DNA from: Paratinospora sagittata | Taxonomy: Eukaryota; Streptophyta; Magnoliopsida; Ranunculales; Menispermaceae | Assembly: GCA_035771175.1 (NCBI GenBank) | Contig: CM069593.1 | Location: 1,234,461-1,298,460, forward strand | Length of the DNA: 64,000 nucleotides | Direction of reading: 5' to 3' | In this document: piece after piece, positions 11,339-21,314 of the stretch | How the letters are laid out: each line of letters starts with the position of its first letter | Position numbering within the stretch: position 1 is the stretch's first letter | The notes under the pieces: generated by a model | Database searches by the model: none | Seen by the model: only the letters and a program-made list of their open reading frames with translations | What the model was told of the DNA's origin: nothing | Position numbers and translations under genes: made by a program

Positions 11339-12706
11339 TTATCCATGAAAACCACTGCAGCCTTCTGTTTTTGAGAAAGCCACCACGCGCTTATCAAGGT
11401 CAAAAGCAACAGCAGTAAGCTGTTGAGCCAAATTTCCAATAACCGAAAATCGGCCAGGAGAAGCAGGCAAAAGTCCAAGGCAAAACTGAAAATCACCAAC
11501 TCCTACAAACACTTGTCTGGGTTCCATCACCAAGTTCAATCCCCCTGCAAAATGAAAGGTCACTTCCTTATTGGTTCTCAATTCTTCCAATGGTCCATCA
11601 TAACACCTAGTAAGTTTCCCAACTGCTGGTGCACTCACCCTTATTTCAAACTGCCTCTCCAACTCCTCCACAAATCTATCATACCCAGGTTGTGCTAGAA
11701 ACGTATATGTTGTCCCTGAATCTATCAACATCCCTCCATCCCTTGGGTTCCTTGATTTGTTAAAAGTCCCTGGTGGCAAATTAAGCCTTGTACTTCCTAC
11801 AGTAATATCTTCTAACACCACTGTGTAAAATCCATTGACAATCTCCATTGGCGTCGAGTCTACACCGAAGAACGCACCCAGTACTAAATGGTTCGTCGCC
11901 GCTTCATCTCGCCGGTACATAAAGCAATAGGAGAATTTGGGTTCTATGTAGGATCTTTGTACGGCTTGAGACATTATGGTATTCTTATTAATGTACCCAA
12001 GACCAAGTATTCCTCCAATTTCATTTGCATTCCGCAACAAGTTTTGTTTGCCGCAGCCGAATGCAGTATCAGTGAAAACATAGGCTTCGCCGTTCAAGGT
12101 TTCGAAGGTGAAAGCATCAACACCGAGATAGCCATCAGTGCCTGAGCCATCAGCGTAACGATTGTGGTAAGGACAGATTTCATCGTTGGCACAACGCTTC
12201 CAAGGGAGATAACTACAGTGATCCATATCACAAGTGACGTTGGTATAGGTTTGAGACTTAGAAGGATCAAAGATTGGGGTTGTTTGATTGTAGCATTGCA
12301 CACAAGGAAGACATTGGGTCCAAGTGAGATCACTTGCTGTGTCTATGAAAAGATTGACTGGAAATGGAGGAGTTCCAATTTTGAGTATTACATAGTAAGC
12401 ACCTGGGCCTGATTTTATATCTGCTTCGATAATATCATGTGTTGATGATGATGACAATGTTATGCCATTCAAATAGGAAAATCGCAACATCGATCTTGTG
12501 ATATCTTGCTCTACACGCTCAATATGGGTGGCGCTCGGATCATAGAATGGAGAGGAAGGCGAGTCGCGATGAGTTAGAGGAAGGTGTATGACTTGAGGTT
12601 TCATGGCTACTACTGCTATGGTACTAATGGAGGAGAAGTAAAGAATTAAGAAGAAAGGATGAAGTAGTGCAATAGTTATTGATCTCGTAGCCATTTCCAT
12701 GACCAT
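11339..12706 (-). CDS. Nepenthesin-like aspartic protease (A1 family), copy 1
   Basis: Secreted pepsin-type endopeptidase of the plant nepenthesin/CDR1 group; 455 residues, intronless, as is common in this subfamily. An N-terminal hydrophobic signal peptide covers about residues 8-33. A prodomain (LPLTHRDSPSSPFYDP) is followed by the first catalytic motif at D122, here DTASDLTWTQC rather than the usual DTGS. Next comes the Cys-rich nepenthesin insert (CLPCVQCYN, CANDEICPYHNRYADGSG) with the flap-region YADGS. The second catalytic motif is DSGTT at D329, canonical. It ends with the family's SVIGN...AFDLDKRVVAFSKTEGC. Both aspartates are kept, so activity is possible. The gene points left, opposite to copies 2 and 3, but shares their promoter block. 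Likely apoplastic or vacuolar; substrate unknown. Confidence 0.93.
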   Translation of the reverse strand: MVMEMATRSITIALLHPFFLILYFSSISTIAVVAMKPQVIHLPLTHRDSPSSPFYDPSATHIERVEQDITRSMLRFSYLNGITLSSSSTHDIIEADIKSGPGAYYVILKIGTPPFPVNLFIDTASDLTWTQCLPCVQCYNQTTPIFDPSKSQTYTNVTCDMDHCSYLPWKRCANDEICPYHNRYADGSGTDGYLGVDAFTFETLNGEAYVFTDTAFGCGKQNLLRNANEIGGILGLGYINKNTIMSQAVQRSYIEPKFSYCFMYRRDEAATNHLVLGAFFGVDSTPMEIVNGFYTVVLEDITVGSTRLNLPPGTFNKSRNPRDGGMLIDSGTTYTFLAQPGYDRFVEELERQFEIRVSAPAVGKLTRCYDGPLEELRTNKEVTFHFAGGLNLVMEPRQVFVGVGDFQFCLGLLPASPGRFSVIGNLAQQLTAVAFDLDKRVVAFSKTEGCSGFHG

Positions 12707-13100
12707 GTACTAACGAATGAACAAATTGTTCTTCTTCTTTTTTCAAGTGAAGAGTGAGAAGTTGGTTTGATTTCCTTTTAGTTGCATGTATTTGAATGGA
12801 TCAAGTTGGAATGCATAATTAGGAAAATGTCATAAAATCTTGAATGTTTTTGATAATTAACAGCATAAAATCTCATGAGTTAATTTTTGGATATCAATTT
12901 ACTCTTGCAAGGAATGTAATATCTTAAAAGGATTTTAAGAAAATATATTTTTCTTTGGAATGTGATATATATATCATAAAAGGATCCTATAAATAATCTT
13001 ATTTTTCTTTGTTGGGCAATATCTTAAATTAAAGGATTCTAGCAAAAATAATCTTATTCTTCTTTGGTACTTTAATTGCAGGATATTATTTTATATATAT
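12707..13100 (-). promoter_or_regulatory. Upstream region of protease copy 1, with shared promoter block
   Basis: Read on the minus strand, about 13000-13095 gives CCTGCAATTAAAGTACCAAAG followed by an AAGATTATTTT-like stretch. Closely similar text precedes copy 2 (about 14863-14935) and copy 3 (about 18860-18920). The block lies 230-390 bp before each ATG, so it is a conserved upstream segment; whether it is a working cis element is unknown. Confidence 0.6.
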
Positions 13101-13289
13101 GCTAATCTTAATTTTATTTGTTATTTTTTCCCACAGAATGTCATTTGAGTATCTTCTAAGTTGAGACATCCAATTGACCCCGTTTCAATGACTTAGTATT
13201 ATGCACACAAAAAAGGTAGTCGTTATCAAGCTACAACCTTTATTTATTTTATTTATTTATTTATTTTATTTTCTCTTTGTTGATGTAGT
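13101..13289. other. Spacer with target duplication of a SINE
   Basis: AT-rich spacer with TTTAT repeats; its end (13275-13289) is the left target duplication of the adjacent SINE. Confidence 0.4.
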
Positions 13290-13569
13290 ATTTTTTTGTT
13301 TTTTTTTTTTTGTGGAAGAAACAAGTATATATAACCCAATACCCACCCGTGAGAAATCTAAGCCATGCTGGATCCAACTAATATCCACATTAATAAAATC
13401 GAACTCGACGGTCCCTCAAAATTGACCCACAGTCAGTCTACGCAGCTACTCTTTGTCAATGAGAGAATTCGAAAAAATATGGTATCCGCCCTTCTGTAGT
13501 CCCGCCTCGAACCTCCGATCCTATGTAAGAGACAAGCCGCTCGAACTATCAAACCAATGCCTTATTGGC
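13290..13569 (-). mobile_element. tRNA-derived SINE
   Basis: On the minus strand this contains pol III-like boxes: an A-box TAGTTCGAGCGG (13537-13548) and a B-box AGGTTCGAGGC (about 13504-13514). It ends in an A-rich tail, seen as the T run at about 13291-13312. Near-identical direct repeats flank it: CTTTGTTGATGTAGT at 13275-13289 and CTTTGTTGTGTAGT at 13570-13583, one base different in length. Non-autonomous; mobilised by LINE machinery. Confidence 0.75.
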
Positions 13570-13627
13570 CTTTGTTGTGTAGTTATGTAATGATTTACCA
13601 CATCAACTTAATTGGGTATGGTTTTGA

Positions 13628-14036
13628 TAAGATCTATTTACTTACTTGGTCATACTCTAACTCTATGATTTATTTACCTATTTATATATCATGCTTTTTT
13701 ATTGTATTAGAGAATTTATAAAGAGTGAGAAATTAATTATATAGATAGACAAATTGTTATTTATCTATACTGTTATAAATGGGCTTTTGGACAGTTGACG
13801 GTGAAACCTTTTTGCCACCGTTTCTGTCAAAACGCAACTTTCTACTCTAAGTAGTGTTTCCTTCTTTTAATGTATTTCATTTAAATCTTAAAGTCTCAAA
13901 TAAAGCTCTTATTTCTCATCATCATTTTTCAAAAGAAAATCCATTGCAACTTTATATTCATCTATAAACAATTCATGTTCTAAGTGTGACGCACATGCAC
14001 ATTCACTAGTTTGTATTAAAATTGACTTTAATATTA
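13628..14036. repeat. Second copy of cluster repeat, interrupted by about 240 bp
   Basis: 13628-13765 matches 10425-10560, and the match resumes at about 14011 (GTATTAAAATTGACTTTAATA against 10562-10585). The intervening segment begins TGTTATAAATGGGC and ends near CACATTCA, so it could be a short solo LTR, but no clear target duplication was seen. Confidence 0.55.
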
Positions 14037-14395
14037 AGGAATAAAATAAATTTATAGGGGTAACATCAACCACATTCATTGCATAATATTACTAACGGGT
14101 GCAATCATTAATTTATTGATTGCACCTGTTAGTAATATTATAAAATGCAATTAATGTTTTTTTTTTTTAGTATTGTCTTCCTCCCTTTTAGAGAGAAATT
14201 AATCTTTCCAAATTCAAAAATTTGCAGGGACAAGAGCATTTCTCCGGAGAAGGATGGACAAGGGCGAGCTCAAACTTGTGATGAGTCATTTAATCACACA
14301 TCGTAGTTCGTTCTCTGAACCAGCGAACTAACCCCTTGTTGGTAAAATGCAATTAATGTTACCTCTATACAATTAAATTTATTTCATAATTAAAA
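14037..14395. mobile_element. Foldback/MITE-like element, split by a SINE
   Basis: Bases 14084-14108 and 14117-14141 form 25-bp inverted arms (ATAATATTACTAACGGGTGC and its complement) with one mismatch and a short AT spacer. The inverted symmetry continues outward: AGGGGTAACAT near 14056 pairs with ATGTTACCTCT near 14355 once the SINE at 14159-14342 is removed. Outer boundaries are approximate. Transposase family not assigned. Confidence 0.7.
14159..14342 (-). mobile_element. SINE nested in the foldback element
   Basis: 184-bp insertion flanked by an exact 18-bp duplication (TAAAATGCAATTAATGTT at 14141-14158 and 14343-14360). On the minus strand it has tRNA-like boxes (TAGTTCGCTGGT at about 14319-14330 and GTTTGAGCTCGCCC at about 14262-14275) and a terminal A-run (T-run at 14159-14168 on the plus strand). 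Confidence 0.8.
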
Positions 14396-14857
14396 AATTG
14401 CAACACTTTAAGTAAGTTTCTAATTCTCTATTTATCATTTAATAAAGTAGTAAATTATTATTTTTTTTTTTTTAAAAGTAGTAAATTATTATATAGTGAA
14501 AATATATTCAATTCGTTTCCACACTTTCTAAAAATTAAGTCCTAATTGGCCTTATTTCTTTTGATCGGAATGTTTAATATCTTCCGCTCATATATCTTTC
14601 TTTTAATCTAAAGAAGTACACCAGTTAATAAACTACGCCTCTTCTTCATGTAAACTTACTAAAAGTGCACTATAGTTTCTATATTCAGTTTAATTATTAA
14701 TGCATTTTAGGCATGCATACTGTTAGAAATTTAGAAGATTCCCAAATGAAATTATACAAAAAAAATAAAAATTAGGTTAATTTAGAATATTCTTAAAATT
14801 AAGCAAGTTACTAATTCTTTCAAAAAAAAAAAAAAAAAAAGGAAAAAAAAAAGTTAC
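14396..14857. other. AT-rich spacer with poly(A) tracts
   Basis: AT-rich, with long T and A homopolymer runs (about 14459-14474, 14821-14852). No gene seen. Confidence 0.4.
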
Positions 14858-15163
14858 TAATTAATATCCTGCAATTAAACTACCATAGAAGAAATTTTAT
14901 CTTTTTAGTAGTTTTAAGATATTACATTACGGCAAGAGCAGTAAAAATAGTATAACAAAACAATTTCATGAGAGTTAATGCAGAGATCGCATGAACTTAA
15001 TACCAAAACAGCAAGATTTTCTGACATCTTTCCTTATTAACATTCACCATGTGCAGTAGTTCTCTTTCCAACATAACACCTATAAAAGAGAATTAAACTT
15101 AGCTTCACTCTTCAATCTTCACCACGTTAAAAAACTTGTTCATTAGTCAGTAGTATAGAGGCA
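14858..15163 (+). promoter_or_regulatory. Promoter of protease copy 2
   Basis: Shared block CCTGCAATTAAACTACCATA (from about 14868), then TTTTAAGATATTACATT. A TATA box TATAAAA lies at 15081-15087, about 80 bp before the ATG. Confidence 0.65.
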
Positions 15164-16516
15164 ATGGCTGCAAAACTAGAAGCTGTTTCACTTCTTCATT
15201 ATCTCTTGTTAGTTCTTTGCTTCTCCTCTATTACCACAGTAGTAGCTGCCATGAAACAAGAAGCAGAAGCCATGCACCTTCATCTAACTCATCACGACTC
15301 ACCTTCCTCTTTGTTCTACAATCCTAACGCCACCCCATTAGAACGTGCAGAACGGGCAATTGCAAGATCGATGTCCCGATTTGCCTATTTGAACGGCATG
15401 ACAAGATCGTCATTATCAACAACACATGATATCCAAGCAGATTTACTAGTAGGAGCTGGTGCATACTATGTAAAACTAAGAATAGGAACACCTTCATTTC
15501 AAATCCTTCTCTTTATGGACACAGCGAGTGATCTAACTTGGACCCAGTGCCTCCCTTGCAAGCAATGTTATGATCAACAAAGCCCAATCTTTGATCCTTC
15601 CAAATCTCAAACCTATACCAACATCTCTTGCCACTCTGATTACTACTGTCCTGATCTCCCCGATTCACACTGCGATGAACAAGGCACTTGCAATTATGCC
15701 TATATTTACGCCGATCAGACCATCACCAGTGGCGCTCTTGCTACCGAGGCTTTCACCTTTGACACGAACAAGGGAGACCCTTATGTTTTCACTGATATAG
15801 TGTTTGGTTGCGGTCACAAAAACCAGTTTGCCAGTGCAGGTGAAATTGCAGGAATACTTGGTCTTGGGCACCGAAATAGGTTGTCCATAATAGCTCAAGC
15901 TCAATCTAGATTCTATATAGAACCCAAATTCTCCTATTGCCTAACGGACCAGACTGATAATTCCATAACGAGTCATCTAGTATTGGGCGCATTCCTCGGG
16001 ATTAAAGCAACGCTGCTGGAGATTGTGGATGGAAGGTACACAGTGTATTTAAAAGACATTAGTGTAGGAGCAACAAAGCTTAATCTGCCACCAGGGACTT
16101 TTAACAAATCAAGTGAGCCAGGGAGTGGAGGGATGATGATAGATTCAGGAGGAACACTTACATTTTTGGCAGAAAAAGGGTACGATAGATTTGTTGAAGA
16201 GTTGGAGAGGCAGCTTAATTTGAGTGTGGATGCACCAGCAGTTGGGAGTTTAAGGAGGTGTTATAGTGGAACACTGGATCATAAATTGAATATGTATGAA
16301 GGGGTGACATTTCATTTTGCAGGTGATATGGACATGCTTTTGTACCCAAAAAACCTGTTTCTTGAAGTTGGTTGGAGGTTTTGTCTTGCAGTGTTGCCTG
16401 CTCCACCTGAGCGTGCTTCTGTTCTTGGGAATATGGCTCAACAGTATTACAGTGTTGGGTATGATCTTGAAAGGAGCCTGGTTTCTTTTACAAGAACAGA
16501 GTGTAGTAATTTCTGA
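15164..16516 (+). CDS. Nepenthesin-like aspartic protease (A1 family), copy 2
   Basis: 450 residues, intronless. Signal peptide at about residues 7-29 (LLHYLLLVLCFSSITTVVAA). Prodomain LTHHDSPSSLFYNP. First catalytic motif at D119 is DTASDLTWTQC; second at D327 is DSGGT where the family usually has DSGT. The flap-region motif, YxDGS in relatives, reads YADQT here. The Cys pattern of the nepenthesin insert (CLPCKQCYD, CHSDYYCPDLPDSHC, CNYAY) is intact, and so is the end (ASVLGN...VGYDLERSLVSFTRTEC). Both aspartates are present, but three active-site neighbourhoods are altered, so activity may be reduced or its specificity changed. TATA box at 15081. Paralogue of copies 1 and 3; secreted or vacuolar by signal peptide. 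Confidence 0.92.
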   Translation: MAAKLEAVSLLHYLLLVLCFSSITTVVAAMKQEAEAMHLHLTHHDSPSSLFYNPNATPLERAERAIARSMSRFAYLNGMTRSSLSTTHDIQADLLVGAGAYYVKLRIGTPSFQILLFMDTASDLTWTQCLPCKQCYDQQSPIFDPSKSQTYTNISCHSDYYCPDLPDSHCDEQGTCNYAYIYADQTITSGALATEAFTFDTNKGDPYVFTDIVFGCGHKNQFASAGEIAGILGLGHRNRLSIIAQAQSRFYIEPKFSYCLTDQTDNSITSHLVLGAFLGIKATLLEIVDGRYTVYLKDISVGATKLNLPPGTFNKSSEPGSGGMMIDSGGTLTFLAEKGYDRFVEELERQLNLSVDAPAVGSLRRCYSGTLDHKLNMYEGVTFHFAGDMDMLLYPKNLFLEVGWRFCLAVLPAPPERASVLGNMAQQYYSVGYDLERSLVSFTRTECSNF

Positions 16517-16689
16517 TGAATCATGAGATTGGAGAACCAGTAGTATATAGATACAGTAGATTTTTTTTTTATGGAAGCTTTTGTTTTTGCAATTGCTGGG
16601 TGCAAATAAGATTGCCCCAGAATAGTAGTAGAACTTAAATTTTTTATAGTGCTAGCAGTGGAACACATACATGTTACTTCTATTATTTG

Positions 16690-17150
16690 TTCACCAAACT
16701 ACAATAAAATAATCTTAATGATTTTTTATTTTTGAGAGAGGAAACAAAACATATATTATGAAAAAAAAAGTTTACATCCTGGGAGCACCACCAGTATTCC
16801 CGAACATCACAACAACCAGCAGCACACAAAACACAAACATAAAGAGACTCCAAACCAATTACACACAAGCAGACCAACTTCTAAACCATGCCATCGTGGA
16901 AAATCCCCTGGAAAACTTCGAAGATGCAACCCAACGCGCAACCATCATCCTAATATCGTCCACAAGAACATAGAAAGATTTGGAAGCATTCCTAAAAATT
17001 CTTTAGTTTTTCTCCATCCAAATACACCACAAAGTTGCAAAGTACACAGTCCACACCACATGGCAAGAACGAGAAGAAGAGGATGGTAAGTGATCAAACG
17101 AGAAACAGTGGGTAGAGGCCACTTTGCAGCCATCACTGGCATATTTTGTC
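16690..17150 (-). mobile_element. LINE ORF2 3' fragment
   Basis: On the minus strand, broken frames give CIWMEKN, then a stop, then RIFRNASKSFYVLVDDIRMM and ARWVASSKVFQGIF, the usual end of plant LINE ORF2 after the zinc-binding domain. A 3' UTR-like stretch and T runs follow towards 16700. 5'-truncated and dead; no target duplication found. Confidence 0.6.
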
Positions 17151-17705
17151 TTTTAACTCTTTAAATATTCACTCAACACTTATATGATATTAAACTACCA
17201 AATGCATTTTATTTGTCTTAATTAAGTATATCTTTAAACACAATTGGTCTTAAGCTTGAGCAAAACAAAAGGGTTTAGTTAGATAGTTAACAAGCATTGT
17301 GTTAATTTTGTTAGATTAACTATGACATAATTCTACTAAATCAAATTATGAAAAGGGCTTGGTAAAGATGTCTCCTAATTTAAGAAATGACTTAGTTCTT
17401 AATTGAGAGATGTAAAGAAAAATTCTCTTAAAAAGCAAATGAAGAAAAATCACTAATAACCATTAACCTGTGAAAGGGCCTCTTAAGGAAAACCCTTCTC
17501 CCATCGTAAGGCCACACAAACGTCGTCGGAGACTCGGAATCAGCACAGTACCTGCAACTGTACTGCGTGCCAGCATTTTTGATATCCTTCGTGAATTTGG
17601 ACATCTATGGACACATCTCTATACACATGTGCTCATGATACTGAGAAGCATACAGTAACCATTAATTCACCATTTTTGCAAAAGCAGAAGAGAATAAATT
17701 ACTGA

Positions 17706-17707
<2 letters not shown>
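17151..17707. other. AT-rich spacer
   Basis: No supported gene. A short open frame at 17470-17658 shows no family resemblance. Confidence 0.4.

Positions 17708-17738
<31 letters not shown>
17708..17738. repeat. (AT)n microsatellite
   Basis: About 15 consecutive AT units. Confidence 0.95.
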
Positions 17739-17740
<2 letters not shown>

Positions 17741-18814
17741 AGGAATGGAAGTCTTTTGCATCATGGGTTGTTTGATATCCAAATACCTCTTGAACCGAAT
17801 CTTCAAATACCTCCGATGATGCCTTCAATCAACCAAAAAGAAAAAGAAAACGTCGTCGGCGATCTCACAATTCACACTGCCCTAGTAAATCCAAACGAAA
17901 CAACAACGTTAACAAAAACTATCAATCACAACTCCGAAATTCGGAACTATTGCAGACTCCTCCACTAATTTGGAACAGTACAAAACAATGGAAGAGAAAT
18001 CAATCCCTTTTCCGTGTTATATGTATCTTTCATGGTTGAAAGAGAAGTTAAGGCAACGTTAAAAGGCATCGCTTGAGAGGGTTAGTTAAGGTGCTGTATA
18101 AAACGCAACGTTTAAGAGTGTTAGTTAATGCAACGTTTAAGAGGGCATTAAATGTTGTATAACATTTTACTATTATTAGACTAGATTGCTTGATTATCGA
18201 ACCAAGCCAACATTGGCATATCATGTCTAAATATAATTCTTAAAACATTTATATTTAATCATATGATTTCTAAGCAAGTGCAGCAAACCGAAGAAAAATC
18301 CATGTCATACTTTAGCAAATCTCGGTATTGAGCCTCGCAAATAAACTTTTGTCTTCACCTCACAGGTGGGGTGGCGCTGCATTTGCCCAGAGTAAAGCTG
18401 ACATTGTGTCGTGATCACATACAGAGGCACTTAATACATCATTAAGTAAGATATCACCATATAGACTTTTGTCTATGACGAAAACACCACTTGCGTTACG
18501 ATTACTCTTTAATTTAATTAGCATAATGTGCTACAATTTCTGGAAAACTGTACTAATTTATTTTTTGGTTTTAAATGGCACTACAAGTTTTGTGATAATA
18601 AGTTAAAAAAAAAGGTAAATGTTAATCTAACTACAAAAAGTTACAATTACAATGCAAATGATTTAATGAACTTTAATGAGTAGTTGTGACTTTTTGCAGC
18701 TCTCCCCGCGCAGCTCTCCACCGCGCCCCGGCATGTGCCTTAGTATTTAAAAGATATTCAATTGAAATAATGCCAAAAAAATATCAAGTTTATGATATTA
18801 TTAAAGTATATATT
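17739..18814. other. Spacer with small degenerate repeats
   Basis: Contains repeated GCAACGTTTAAGAG units at about 18048-18150 and a copy of a cluster flank repeat at about 18270-18340 (matches 10593-10680). A short foldback near 18625-18710 has ACTACAAAAAGTTACAA and its inverse. No gene. Confidence 0.45.
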
Positions 18815-19207
18815 ACTAACTAATATCCTACGATATCCAAAAAAAAAAAAATCTATTGTCCTACAATTAAAATACCAAAGTAGTTAAGATTATTTTAGGA
18901 TCCTTTTAAGATATTACATTAATTGAAAGAGTAGATTGATATATTGAATATTAAATGAGGGCTAATTATTTTTAGATACATTGAATGCACACTATAAATG
19001 TTACTTTAGCATTTTAATTCCTTATTTTTTTAGATACTACGTACATTTTAAGAAAATGATTGGCAATTAATTAATGCACGAGATTTTATGATTCCATGAC
19101 ATATACATTTCCTAATTACTATTAACCATCCCAACTTTCTCCTTCCTATATAACTGCTACAATTCACCACATCAATTTGTTCATCAATATTAGTCAAAAG
19201 TTTAGCC
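18815..19207 (+). promoter_or_regulatory. Promoter of protease copy 3
   Basis: Shared block TCCTACAATTAAAATACCAA followed by AAGATTATTTTAGGATCC and TTTTAAGATATTACATTA (about 18858-18920), then a TATA box TATATAA at 19147-19153, about 55 bp before the ATG. Confidence 0.65.
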
Positions 19208-20554
19208 ATGACAATGGCAACAAAACTAACAGCTATTGCAGTACTTTTTTACTTCTCCTCCATTTACTCCATAGCAGTAGTAGCCAGAAAACCTCAAGTC
19301 TTACGCCTTCCTCTAACTCATCGTGACTCCCCTTCCTCCCCATTTTATGATCCTAACATCACTGAAATCGAACGTGTAGAACGAGATATCGCAAGATCAA
19401 TGTTGCGGTATGCCTATTTGAACGATATAACACCATCTTCATCATCAACACACGATACTATTATCCGAGCAGATTTAAAATCAGGCCCCGGTACCTACTA
19501 TGTAAAATTAGGAATTGGCACTCCTTCATTTCCAGTCCTTCTCTTTGTGGACACAGCAAGTGATCTAACTTGGACCCAATGCCTCCCTTGCGAGGAATGT
19601 TATGATCAACAAAGCCCAATCTTCGATCCTACCAAATCTCAAACCTATACCAACATCTCGTGCCACTCAGATTTATGCACAGATCTCCCTTATTATGATT
19701 GTATCCTCGAACAAGAATTATGCCATTATGACTACATTTACCAAGACGGCAGTAACACTGGAGGAAATCTTGGTAAAGAGGCTATTTCCTTAAATACCAT
19801 GAGCGATGAAGGCTATGTTTTAAGTGAAATTGCGTTTGGTTGTGGCCACAAGAACAGGTTAGCAAGTGCAGGTGAAATTGCAGGAATACTTGGTCTTGGG
19901 CACCATAATAAAGTGTCCTTGATATCTCAAGCCGTATCTTATTCCTACATAGAACCCAGATTCTCCTATTGCCTAATGGAAGAGTCAGAGAAAACGAGTA
20001 TGAGCCATTTAGTACTGGGCGCGTTTTTTGGCACAGATTACACTCCATTGGAGATCATAGAAGGAAGGTACAGAGTGGTGCTGGAAGACATCACTGTAGG
20101 AAAAACAAGGCTTAATTTGCCACCAGGAACTTTTAACAGGTCAAGTAAATCAGGGGGTGGAGGGGTGTTGCTAGATTCAGCAACAACTCTTTCATTTCTA
20201 GCAGAAAAAGGGTACAGTATATTCGTCGAGGAATTAGAGAAACAACTTAACTTGAAGGTCGATGGACCGAGGATTGGGGCTTTGACGAGGTGTTATAGTG
20301 GAACGATGGAAAATAGATTGGCACTTTATAAAGGAGTGACGTTTCATTTTGCTGGGGGATTGAACTTGTTGATGGAGCAGAAAAACTTGTTTTTGGATAT
20401 AGGAGGTTGGCAGTTTTGTCTCACGGTGTTGCCTGCTGGTCTTGGGCGTTCTTCTGTTCTTGGAAATTTCGCTCAGCAGTCTACTGCTGTTGCATTTGAT
20501 CTTAAAGAACACAAGGTTGCTTTCACAAAAACTCATTTCTGTCATAATTTCTGA
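19208..20554 (+). CDS. Nepenthesin-like aspartic protease (A1 family), copy 3
   Basis: 448 residues, intronless. Signal peptide at about residues 8-26. Prodomain LPLTHRDSPSSPFYDPNITE is nearly the same as in copy 1. First catalytic motif at D115 is DTASDLTWTQC. The second, at D323, is DSATT, with Ala for the usual Gly. Flap-region motif YQDGS kept. The Cys-rich insert (CLPCEECYD, CHSDLCTDLPYYDC) and the C-terminal SVLGN...VAFDLKEHKVAFTKTHFC are intact. Most similar to copy 2 around GCGHKNRLASAGEIAGILGL and to copy 1 in the prodomain, so all three come from local duplication. Aspartates retained; activity uncertain because of the DSAT change. A TATA box and shared upstream block precede it. 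Confidence 0.92.
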   Translation: MTMATKLTAIAVLFYFSSIYSIAVVARKPQVLRLPLTHRDSPSSPFYDPNITEIERVERDIARSMLRYAYLNDITPSSSSTHDTIIRADLKSGPGTYYVKLGIGTPSFPVLLFVDTASDLTWTQCLPCEECYDQQSPIFDPTKSQTYTNISCHSDLCTDLPYYDCILEQELCHYDYIYQDGSNTGGNLGKEAISLNTMSDEGYVLSEIAFGCGHKNRLASAGEIAGILGLGHHNKVSLISQAVSYSYIEPRFSYCLMEESEKTSMSHLVLGAFFGTDYTPLEIIEGRYRVVLEDITVGKTRLNLPPGTFNRSSKSGGGGVLLDSATTLSFLAEKGYSIFVEELEKQLNLKVDGPRIGALTRCYSGTMENRLALYKGVTFHFAGGLNLLMEQKNLFLDIGGWQFCLTVLPAGLGRSSVLGNFAQQSTAVAFDLKEHKVAFTKTHFCHNF

Positions 20555-21084
20555 TGATGATGATGGATCATGAAGTTTACCCACTTCATGATTTGAAGGC
20601 ATTTTGTTTTTGTATTTCATTTCGTACTTGTAGGATTGGCCAATAATCATAATTTTTTTATTATTTTATAATATGTATTTGTGCACGTGTAAAACATGTG
20701 ACTTATTTTTTTTTATTAATGAACGAATTGCACTAAAATCAAATCTTAATAATTATTTTCCATAGTAGTGGTTTGTATAAATATTTTTTTTTTCAGGAAA
20801 AAATACAAATATATTTCATGAGAAACCATGAAATTAGGTATGCTTTGGGCCTGCTTAGTTAAAATATGGACAAGAAGCGTATTAAAAGTTAGAATGAAGA
20901 AAAAAGGAAAATTTAAAGTTAAAAAATGACAAAAAATAAAAATAAAATAAGACAAGACATAAAAAGTTTGATTCTGCATAAACCCATATGGTTTTCTGTT
21001 TCCAAATCCTCCACTAAAACTTGCCAGCTTCCACAAATCCAATTCTACCATCTTGGGAAGCCAGGGGGTTCGTTCTTGGACATT
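20555..21084. other. 3' regions of protease copy 3 and the mTERF relic
   Basis: AT-rich. A 306-bp open frame on the minus strand (20746-21051) lies downstream of the mTERF stop, is hydrophobic and low in complexity, and is not supported as a gene. Confidence 0.4.
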
Positions 21085-21309
21085 CTACAATTCCATGTTT
21101 ATGTACTTTCTACTTACTTTCACACTGCTATCATTAACATTTTTCGTCTCAAGATATATCTCCATTAAATTTGGAACTCTATTGATATACTTGGTAACAT
21201 ATGAATTCAAGAACTTCTTCTCATTGAGCAAAAGCACCGAAATAAAACTCCTATCCTTTTTTAGAACCTCATTTGATTTCAACGCCTTCAAAACCATATA
21301 CCTCGGTTG

Positions 21310-21314
21310 AATCC
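21310..21314. repeat. Copia target-site duplication, left
   Basis: AATCC, repeated exactly at 26698-26702 just outside the other LTR. Five bases is the normal copia duplication size. Confidence 0.92.

Noticed and set aside
13500..13550. tRNA gene (A- and B-box-like motifs); same at 14260-14330, 28183-28241 and 32921-32979
   Set aside because: No cloverleaf or anticodon arm could be drawn; A-tails and target duplications fit SINEs.
17470..17968. Two short plus-strand frames
   Set aside because: No family resemblance, no promoter or splice context, in a repeat-rich spacer.
20746..21051. Hydrophobic minus-strand frame after mTERF
   Set aside because: Lies past the mTERF stop codon, AT-rich and Phe/Ile biased; best explained as 3' UTR.
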